Source: Pseudonocardia sp. (GTDB lineage: Bacteria; Actinomycetota; Actinomycetes; Mycobacteriales; Pseudonocardiaceae). From it: a DNA stretch of 5,975 bases. The stretch is from contig JAKDLE010000209.1 in the NCBI GenBank assembly GCA_030453005.1, positions 1 through 5,975 on the forward strand. The letters are read 5' to 3'. Under the pieces are notes generated by a model. The model did no database searches and had not been told where the DNA came from. It saw only the letters and a list, made by a program, of their open reading frames with translations. Shown here piece after piece: positions 1 to 3,915 of the stretch (position 1 is its first letter; each line of letters begins with the position of its first letter). The translations under genes were made by a program, and so were the position numbers.

Positions 1-405
1 GGGGCGGAGACGACCGCGCCGACCAGCACGTCGAGTGCCACGCCGACGCCGACGCCGACGCCGACCGTCCCGCCGTCCACCGAGGCGCCCCCCGCGTCCT
101 CGGTCGACCCGGTCGGGTTCATCCAGGGCTACTACTCCCTGCTACCCGGGAACCTCGACGCCGCGTGGGCGCAGCTCAGCCCGCAGGCGCAGAGCGCCTC
201 CGGTGGGCGGGGCAACTTCGACTCGTTCTACGGCGGGATGGAGTCGGTGTCGCTGCAGAACGTGCGGTCGGTCGGCGAGAACACCGTCGAGGCCACCGTC
301 GTGTTCGATCGGCGTGAGGGGCCGACGACGAACGAGCCGTACCGCTTCGTGGTGTCGTCGGCGAACGGTGAACCGATCCTGCAGTCGTTCAGCCAGCTCG
401 GCTAG
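1..405 (+). CDS. C-terminal part of a probable Ser/Thr protein kinase (extracellular NTF2-like domain), 5' truncated
   Basis: Frame 1 is open from the left edge to TAG at 403-405, giving 134 residues with no start in the window. Residues 1-37 are a Thr/Pro/Ser/Ala linker including four TP pairs. From about residue 38 a compact domain follows, with GFIQGYYSLLPGNLDAAW near its start, then LSPQAQ, FYGGMESV and a closing PYRFVVSSANGEPILQSF segment. This order (DYY-LLP-AAW, F-x-GI/ME-S-V, strand-rich tail) is what I know from the C-terminal extracellular NTF2-like domain of actinobacterial membrane-anchored Ser/Thr kinases, where the disordered linker follows the single transmembrane helix. Kinase domain and membrane helix would lie left of the window, so the kinase assignment is inference; another membrane or secreted protein with the same tail is possible. 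The lipoprotein gene starts 45 bp downstream on the same strand, and I see no terminator hairpin between them. Confidence 0.62.
   Translation, partial: GAETTAPTSTSSATPTPTPTPTVPPSTEAPPASSVDPVGFIQGYYSLLPGNLDAAWAQLSPQAQSASGGRGNFDSFYGGMESVSLQNVRSVGENTVEATVVFDRREGPTTNEPYRFVVSSANGEPILQSFSQLG
40..63 (+). repeat. Hexanucleotide tandem repeat (ACGCCG x4) in the linker
   Basis: Four perfect copies of ACGCCG occur back to back and encode Thr-Pro four times in the linker of the truncated gene. The unit is six bases, so a gain or loss would keep the frame and change linker length. Such repeats are common in Pro/Thr linkers of high-GC actinobacteria. Confidence 0.85.
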
Positions 406-450
406 CTTCCCCACACCGTCCACACGCATGCATGTGGTAAGCCGGGCCTC

Positions 451-1446
451 ATGTTACGGACGTTCGCCGCGACGCTGGCAGTGGCCTGCCTCACGCTCGC
501 CGGGTGTTCCGGCGCCTCCGTCCCGTCCGAGGTCGCTCCGGGGGGTGCCTCGATCACCCACCGGTACGGCACGACGGAGGTGCCCGTCGACCCGCAGCGC
601 GTCGTCACCGTCGGACTCACCGACCACGACACGGTGCTCGCGCTGGGCGTCACCCCGGTGGCCGTGACGGACTGGTTCGGCGACCAGCCCTACGGGGTGT
701 GGCCGTGGGCGCAGGACGCACTCGGCGACGCCACCCCCGTGGTGCTCGAGGCGGCCGCGGCGCAGATGGAGTTCGAGAAGATCGCGGCGGCCGCGCCCGA
801 CCTCATCCTGGCCGTGAACTCCGGCCTCACCCAGGCGCAGTACGACACGCTCACCGCGATCGCGCCGACGGTCGCGCAGTCGGGCGAGTTCGTCGACTAC
901 GGCACCCCCTGGCAGGACCAGACCCGCATCATCGGCGCCGCGCTCGGCCGCACCGCCCAGGCCGAGGAGCTGGTCGCCGACGTGGAGGCCGACTTCGCCG
1001 CGGCGCGCGAGGCGAACCCGCGGTTCGACGGCGCCATCGGCATCATCGGACTGACCGGCACGGACGGCGACTACTACCCCTACGGGCCCGAGGACGCCCG
1101 CGCGCGCTTCCTCGGTGCGCTGGGCTTCGCGCAGGCCCCGGGGATCGCCGAGCTGGCGGGCGAGAACTTCTTCGCCACGATCAGCGCCGAGCGCTTCGAC
1201 CTGCTCGCCGACGCCGACGTGCTCGTCTGGATCGCCGCCACCGAGGCCGAACGCACGGCGCTGCAGACGAACCCGGCCTACGCGGCGCTCACCCTCGTAC
1301 AGGAGGGCCGCGACGTGTTCCCGGCCTACGACCCGCTCGGCGCCGCGCTGTCCTACAACAGCGTGCTCAGCCTGCCGTTCGCGATCGACGGGATGGTGCC
1401 GCTGCTGCAGGCCGCGATCGACGGCGACCCGGCGACGACGGCGTGA
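451..1446 (+). CDS. Iron-siderophore ABC transporter substrate-binding lipoprotein (FecB/FepB type)
   Basis: This 331-residue protein probably captures ferric siderophore outside the membrane and delivers it to an ABC importer. Residues 1-19 are a lipoprotein signal: Arg3, a hydrophobic stretch, and lipobox LAGC (16-19), with Cys19 as the predicted lipidated residue. The mature part follows the Peripla_BP_2 (class III binding protein) plan: YGTTEVPVDPQRVV near 39-52, then DHDTVLALGVTPVAVTDWFG, FEKIAAAAPDLILAV, the mid-protein stretch YGTPWQDQTRIIGAALGR, and a C-terminal lobe with NPAYAALTLVQEGR. The length is normal for the family. ATG at 451 is chosen because the signal peptide begins there; the upstream GTAAG is a weak ribosome binding site. 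No permease or ATPase gene is beside it, so it is either an orphan binding protein or its partners lie elsewhere. I found no clear IdeR/DmdR1-type iron box in the 45 bp upstream. The stop lies only 10 bp from the convergent vapC stop. Confidence 0.9.
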   Translation: MLRTFAATLAVACLTLAGCSGASVPSEVAPGGASITHRYGTTEVPVDPQRVVTVGLTDHDTVLALGVTPVAVTDWFGDQPYGVWPWAQDALGDATPVVLEAAAAQMEFEKIAAAAPDLILAVNSGLTQAQYDTLTAIAPTVAQSGEFVDYGTPWQDQTRIIGAALGRTAQAEELVADVEADFAAAREANPRFDGAIGIIGLTGTDGDYYPYGPEDARARFLGALGFAQAPGIAELAGENFFATISAERFDLLADADVLVWIAATEAERTALQTNPAYAALTLVQEGRDVFPAYDPLGAALSYNSVLSLPFAIDGMVPLLQAAIDGDPATTA

Positions 1447-1456
1447 CCACACGATC

Positions 1457-1855
1457 TCATCGCCACACCACGTGGACGCCCGGGAACTCGGCGAGAGCCC
1501 GGTCGACGGTGACCACAGGAATGGACTCGATCATCGCCTGTGCGGCGATGATCCGATCGAACGGATCGCGGTGCGCCCACGTCAGCGTGCCCGCGGTCAG
1601 GGCGTGATGACCGGTGATCGGTAGCTCCGAGGCGCGAAGTCGACGCAGGTGGTCGGCGTAGCCCAACACCACTGCCTGGGCCTCGTCCAGCTTGCCCAGA
1701 CGGAACTTGGTGGCGATCTCCCATGCACTGGCGGCGGAGATCAGCAGCTCGGTGCCAGGATCGCGGATGAGGTCGAGCGTGGGCGCTGGGATGCGATCCG
1801 GCTCGAGGAGTGTCCAGAGCAACGCATGGGTGTCGAGCAGAAGGCGCGAGCTCAC
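1457..1855 (-). CDS. vapC: VapC-type PIN-domain ribonuclease toxin
   Basis: A type II toxin of the PIN family, expected to be a Mg2+-dependent ribonuclease that cleaves a specific RNA and halts translation until neutralised by its antitoxin. Counting from a possible GTG at 1861, the protein has 134 residues. The four acidic PIN positions are present: Asp10 in LLLDTHALLW, Glu48 in SAASAWEIATK, Asp99/Asp102 in HRDPFDRIIAAQA, and Asp120 in VVTVDRAL. The active site therefore looks intact. I place the start at GTG 1855, two codons further in, because it gives a GTGA overlap with the antitoxin stop, the same junction as the relE module in this window; GTG at 1861 is the alternative and changes only two residues. 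It is the second gene of a two-gene operon with the Phd-type antitoxin. It converges on the siderophore-binding gene with a 10-bp gap and no visible terminator. Confidence 0.9.
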   Translation of the reverse strand: MSSRLLLDTHALLWTLLEPDRIPAPTLDLIRDPGTELLISAASAWEIATKFRLGKLDEAQAVVLGYADHLRRLRASELPITGHHALTAGTLTWAHRDPFDRIIAAQAMIESIPVVTVDRALAEFPGVHVVWR

Positions 1856-2076
1856 TCCCACTGCTTCAGCTCGTCGTCGGGAAGCGGCTCGAAGAAGGCG
1901 TCGGACACCGATCCCCGAACGAAGCCGACTGGCCGCGGCGGGGGTGAGGTCACCGGGACCAGGCGCACGATCGGCGCTCCGTCGCGGGCGACGACCACGT
2001 CCTCGCCCGCCTCGGCCTGCGCCAAGATCTGCGAGAGCCGGGTCTTCGCCTCCTGCACGTTCACCTGAACGGTCAC
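1852..2076 (-). CDS. Phd/YefM-family antitoxin of the VapC module
   Basis: A 74-residue antitoxin. The N-terminal half (about 1-42) is a Phd/YefM DNA-binding fold: VQEAKTRLSQILAQAEAGEDVVVARDG followed by the strand APIVRLVPV. The C-terminal part is Pro-rich and ends GSVSDAFFEPLPDDELKQWE. This FxEPLPxDELxxWE tail is typical of Phd-type partners of VapC and is expected to wrap around the toxin and block its active site. This is a Phd partner rather than an AbrB-type VapB; such hybrid pairings are common. The start is GTG at 2076. There is no Shine-Dalgarno sequence, but a good -10 lies 6 nt upstream, so the mRNA may be leaderless. The stop overlaps the vapC start by four bases (GTGA), which implies translational coupling. 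Autorepression through the palindrome just upstream is likely but inferred. Confidence 0.88.
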   Translation of the reverse strand: MTVQVNVQEAKTRLSQILAQAEAGEDVVVARDGAPIVRLVPVTSPPPRPVGFVRGSVSDAFFEPLPDDELKQWE

Positions 2077-2082
2077 GCGGTC

Positions 2083-2111
2083 AGCTTACCTGGCCAGGTC
2101 TGGCTGGCCAA
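2083..2111 (-). promoter_or_regulatory. Predicted promoter of the phd-vapC operon (leaderless)
   Basis: Reading the minus strand, TTGGCC (2111-2106) and TAAGCT (2088-2083) sit exactly 17 bp apart and resemble sigma-70-type -35 (TTGACA, 4/6) and -10 (TAnnnT) boxes. Only 6 nt separate the -10 from GTG at 2076, so transcription would start at or next to the start codon. That agrees with the absence of a ribosome binding site. Leaderless mRNAs are common in actinobacteria. Confidence 0.5.
2088..2110. promoter_or_regulatory. Candidate antitoxin operator: palindrome ACCTGGCCAGGT plus third TGGCCA half-site
   Basis: ACCTGGCCAGGT at 2088-2099 is a perfect 12-bp palindrome lying in the promoter spacer and touching the -10. 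A further inverted repeat pairs TGGCCAG (2091-2097) with CTGGCCA (2104-2110), reaching into the -35. Binding here would block RNA polymerase. Phd-family antitoxins typically repress their own operon through paired palindromes; the assignment is by position and symmetry. Confidence 0.5.
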
Positions 2112-2147
2112 GCGCCACCAGCAGAGCAGTCGAGCCGATCAGGGCGC

Positions 2148-2227
2148 TCACCGTCGGTAGCCGTCGCGGCGGTGCCGACGGCCACGACCAGGACGACGAG
2201 CTCGCTGTCGGGCATCTCGTAGACCGT
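2148..2227 (-). pseudogene. 3' fragment of a RelE/ParE-type toxin gene, frameshifted
   Basis: On the minus strand, 2227-2174 reads TVYEMPDSELVVLVVAVG, which matches the RelE core strand pair (VIYE-hydrophobic-Asp-LVVLVVAVG). At 2174, shifting by one base gives HRRDGYRR and then TGA (2150-2148), which is exactly how RelE toxins end (compare AHRRDAYR in the intact copy at 2526-2813). One missing base between the two halves explains the break. Upstream the expected RelE N-terminal half is not recognisable: the frame remains open to 2389, but its sequence (FVYFLILDDLNRVDLLELIW and onward) does not look like RelE. No antitoxin partner is visible. It lies 71 bp upstream of the phd-vapC start codon in the same direction. 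I read it as a decayed toxin remnant. Confidence 0.55.
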
Positions 2228-2525
2228 GCTTCGTCGCTGGTTCGCTTCGGCGGGTTCTACGTATGGGGGGAAGCACCTCTGCACGATCGGGTGATCGCAT
2301 CCGACGCCGATCCAGATCAGCTCCAGCAGGTCGACGCGGTTCAGGTCATCCAAGATCAGGAAGTAGACGAATCCGGGAGCGGCGGCCACACTCCGGCCGC
2401 GAGAAGCTCGACCCGGGGCGTGCGGCGACGACCGTAGCCGTCGCCGTCTGCATCGACACCGTCCCGCAAGGGACCCTTGAGTTCAGGCGGGACGGCGGAC
2501 GATTGGATCGACTGGGCCCTTGGGA
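2228..2525. other. Interval without a supportable gene
   Basis: About 300 bp between the relE fragment and the intact relE. A minus-strand frame stays open from 2389 into the relE fragment and has a non-biased, hydrophobic composition (FVYFLILDDLN, DLLELIWIGVG), so it could be part of another decayed gene, but I do not recognise it. The plus-strand frame 2263-2544 lacks a ribosome binding site and family resemblance. The only clear structure is the inverted repeat at 2461-2493. Confidence 0.5.
2461..2493. repeat. Nested inverted repeat downstream of relE, possible terminator
   Basis: GTCCCGC (2461-2467) pairs perfectly with GCGGGAC (2487-2493), and inside it AAGGG-A-CCCTT (2468-2478) forms a second small hairpin. 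It lies 33-65 bp beyond the relE stop in the direction of transcription, where a terminator or processing stem would be expected. There is no U-tract, so intrinsic termination is uncertain; many GC-rich actinobacterial terminators also lack one. Confidence 0.35.
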
Positions 2526-2813
2526 TCAGCGGGTGGTGCGGTAGGCATCTCGGCGGTGGGCAATGTCGACGACCGCAACCGTGCGCTGCTCATCGTCGAT
2601 GCGGTAGATGACCCGGTAGGTGCCCCGCCGAGCGCTGTGCCGGTCATCGAGCGGCGGGTGACGTCGCTTGCCGATTCGGTGCGGATTGTCGAGCAGTGCA
2701 CCGACGATGAACTCGTGCGCCGCGAAGGCCGCCGCCTCAGGCAGGTGCTGAGCGAGCTGACGTCGAGCGGTGGGAGTGATCACCAGCGCGTAGCGCTCTC
2801 GATCGCCTGTCAC
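2526..2813 (-). CDS. relE: RelE/ParE-superfamily toxin (intact)
   Basis: A 95-residue type II toxin. RelE members cleave mRNA in the ribosomal A site. It starts with strand YALVITPTARRQLAQHLPEAA, the usual N-terminal strand and first helix. HEFIVGALLDNPHRIGKRRHPPL is the second helix and loop, and RRGTYRVIYRIDDEQRTVAVVDIAHRRDAYR supplies the C-terminal sheet. Arg67 in the GTYRVIY strand and Arg87/Arg88 and Tyr91 in HRRDAY match the positions of catalytic Arg and Tyr residues known from RelE proteins, so activity looks preserved; this residue assignment is by motif, not alignment. ParE (gyrase poison) members share the fold, but the RVIY and HRRDxY motifs favour RelE. GTG at 2813 overlaps the antitoxin stop as GTGA. 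Translation is probably coupled to the upstream antitoxin, which it follows in a two-gene operon. Confidence 0.9.
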   Translation of the reverse strand: MTGDRERYALVITPTARRQLAQHLPEAAAFAAHEFIVGALLDNPHRIGKRRHPPLDDRHSARRGTYRVIYRIDDEQRTVAVVDIAHRRDAYRTTR

Positions 2814-3097
2814 GCACTGTGCCTGCGGCGCTCACTCATTGCCTGGGTGAGCTCGGCCTCGGATTCGCCTTCACCTCGTGCGAGCTCCGCATCGGACGCG
2901 GCGAGCCGCTGGAGCGTGTCGGGATCGGCGAGGACCGCGATCGACTCCTCAAGGGACTCCAGGTCCTCGGTAGCGATCAACACTGCCGAGGGCTTGCCGT
3001 GCACCGTGACCGTCACACGCTCGTGCTGAGCGTTCACGCGCCCGACAAGCTCGGACAGGTGCGCCTTCACCTCGGCAAGTGACATCGTCGTCGTCAT
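2810..3097 (-). CDS. Phd/YefM-family antitoxin of the RelE module
   Basis: A 95-residue antitoxin for the RelE encoded immediately downstream. MSLAEVKAHLSELVGRVNAQHERVTVTVHGKPSAVLIATEDLESLEES is a classic Phd/YefM N-terminal DNA-binding domain: SxAEVKxHLSELV helix, RVTVTxHGKPxAVLI strands, then the DLESLEES helix. The C-terminal half (DPDTLQRLAASDAELARGEGESEAELTQAM) is an acidic, probably flexible toxin-binding tail. ATG at 3097 is preferred: it lies 7 nt from a good -10 and inside the palindrome. ATG 3085 is another possible start, and the frame is open upstream as far as 3796, but that upstream sequence belongs to other, decayed genes. No Shine-Dalgarno precedes 3097, consistent with leaderless mRNA. 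The stop overlaps relE by four bases. Self-repression, strengthened by toxin binding, is the family norm. Confidence 0.88.
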   Translation of the reverse strand: MTTTMSLAEVKAHLSELVGRVNAQHERVTVTVHGKPSAVLIATEDLESLEESIAVLADPDTLQRLAASDAELARGEGESEAELTQAMSERRRHSA

Positions 3098-3115
3098 GGT
3101 CACAAGTATGACCAT
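3096..3115. promoter_or_regulatory. Candidate antitoxin operator ATGGTCA-N6-TGACCAT
   Basis: A perfect inverted repeat with 7-bp arms (3096-3102 and 3109-3115) and a 6-bp centre. It covers the predicted -10 box, the transcription start and the first bases of the antitoxin start codon, the natural place for an autorepressor. A further palindrome, AGTACT (3120-3125), lies in the promoter spacer. Symmetry is seen directly; the role is inferred. Confidence 0.55.
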
Positions 3116-3133
3116 TTTGAGTACTGATGTCGA
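3105..3133 (-). promoter_or_regulatory. Predicted promoter of the phd-relE operon (leaderless)
   Basis: On the minus strand TCGACA (3133-3128, 5/6 match to TTGACA) and CATACT (3110-3105, 4/6 match to TATAAT) are exactly 17 bp apart. Seven bases separate the -10 from ATG at 3097, so the transcript would begin at the start codon. This is the same geometry as the phd-vapC promoter in this window, and the sequence here is noticeably less GC-rich than its surroundings. Confidence 0.55.
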
Positions 3134-3455
3134 GCACCAACGCCGGGCCTGCGACGGGGACGGCAGCAGCCGTCCATCCAGTGCCCCGCCGGGTTGTCGA
3201 TTCCGGTGTGAACGCGTGCGCCGCCGCGCGCGGTCACGAAGATCCGCACGGCGCGCCGGCCTCGCCACCCTCGACGGCTCCGGCGTCGCGACACTCTCCG
3301 CGGGCCTGCCCTGAGACCGGCCCGCCGCCCCAGGTGCACATGGCGGCGGCGCCGTTGACCAAACGCGATCTTCGCGCGCTCGAGCGCTGCCGTGGAGCGA
3401 GGGTCGGCGTCCCGAACACCGTGTTGGCCCGGCTCGTCGTATCCGGCTGTGTGGC
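3134..3455. other. Interval without a supportable gene
   Basis: About 320 bp between the intact phd-relE promoter and the broken relE. Open frames exist on both strands (for example minus 3100-3339 and plus 3127-3660), but their products are Arg/Ala/Pro-rich, lack ribosome binding sites and resemble no family I know. The part near 3400-3455 probably contains the unrecognisable 3' end of the broken relE. No tRNA, repeat array or strong hairpin was seen. Confidence 0.5.
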
Positions 3456-3641
3456 GACGACCCGGAAGTCGCCGGTGCGCATCCTGAGCTTCCCTGCGCG
3501 GCCCACCAGCCGGGTAGTCGTGGGAGGCCGGGGATCGTCGGCCGGCAGTCGAGTACGGCCTGGATGCGTCTGCGCGCCACCGGGTCGGAGCGTGCGCAGC
3601 TGTCGAGCCGTTGCCGGCGCCAGACCGACGCGGTGGGCCAC
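3456..3641 (-). pseudogene. Decayed RelE-type toxin gene with compensating frameshifts
   Basis: Starting at GTG 3641, frame A reads VAHRVGLAPATARQLRTL, the N-terminal strand and helix of a RelE toxin, to 3588. One extra base (3587) then moves the match to frame B, which reads DPVARRRIQAVLD (3586-3548). The match returns to frame A as LPADDPRPPTTTRLVGRAGK and then LRMRTGDFRVV, ending at 3456. Joined, these give the standard RelE order up to the catalytic Arg strand (TGDFRVV). After that the expected Tyr-strand, hydrophobic LVV strand and HRRxxY tail are absent in all frames I checked; only TVF is faintly suggestive. The gene therefore cannot make a working toxin. It overlaps the end of the broken antitoxin at the position expected for a GTGA junction. 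Confidence 0.72.
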
Positions 3642-3860
3642 AGGCCCAGATCCGCCTTGACCTCGTCCCAGGGGATCAGAAGCCCGCCGGTCTCGCGCAT
3701 CTCCGCGCGTGCGGCCTCGGCGGCCCGGATGTCGGCCATGTCCCCGGCCAGGTCGAGGAGGCGGGCGAGGTCCTCGGAGTCGATGACGGCGGCCACCCTC
3801 CGTCCGCGCCGGGACAGGCCCGGTCCACCACGGCGGCGAGCTGGTCTCGGAGATGCTCAC
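3638..3860 (-). pseudogene. Decayed Phd/YefM-type antitoxin gene, stop codon lost
   Basis: GTG at 3860 begins VSISE, then a frame change is needed to read DQLAAVVDRA, the first helix of a Phd-type antitoxin. A second change after ADGG leads into VAAVIDSEDLARLLDLAGDMAD (from 3796), with the usual middle strands (roughly ten codons of the VVITRHGRPV type) missing. The C-terminal half, ending IPWDEVKADLGL, is well preserved and is the normal end of this family. There the next codon is TGG (3640-3638) instead of a stop, so the frame runs on through toxin sequence and eventually into the intact antitoxin downstream (open to 2810). The gene lacks a complete DNA-binding half. It is paired with the broken relE just downstream. 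Confidence 0.68.
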
Positions 3861-3863
3861 GGC

Positions 3864-3890
3864 GTACTGGTTCAGATGTACGAGACGTAC
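3864..3890. promoter_or_regulatory. Cluster of GTAC cores upstream of the broken antitoxin
   Basis: Three GTAC palindromic cores occur at 3864-3867, 3878-3881 and 3887-3890, the last two within the perfect inverted repeat GTACG-AGA-CGTAC (3878-3890). They lie just upstream of the GTG at 3860. E. coli YefM recognises palindromes with a TGTACA core, and TGTACG is present at 3877-3882. This could be a leftover antitoxin operator, but the spacing is irregular and no convincing -10/-35 pair accompanies it. The hairpin could instead serve the end of the LuxR transcript. Confidence 0.3.
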
Positions 3891-3915
3891 GCTCGGCGCC
3901 GGCGCGACCCCCCGC

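Noticed and set aside
406..450. Iron-responsive operator upstream of the siderophore-binding gene
   Set aside because: I looked for the TTAGGTTAGGCTAACCTAA-like IdeR/DmdR1 box. Only an unrelated CATGCATG palindrome (427-434) is present, which is too short to assign.
454..1452. Minus-strand and alternative plus-strand frames across the siderophore-binding gene
   Set aside because: They are Arg/Gly/His-rich shadows of a gene with a clear lipobox and binding-protein fold.
2263..2544. Plus-strand open frame ending just inside relE
   Set aside because: No ribosome binding site, no recognisable domain, and it overlaps the end of the intact relE gene.
3100..3339. Minus-strand small open frame, possibly a mobile-element remnant
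   Set aside because: Considered as an integrase or transposase scrap, but no catalytic motif or terminal repeats could be seen, and the start of the frame has no supporting signals.
2810..3796. A single 328-codon minus-strand gene
   Set aside because: It is an accidental fusion: a decayed antitoxin C-terminus, out-of-frame toxin and intergenic DNA, and the intact Phd antitoxin, which has its own promoter and start at 3097.
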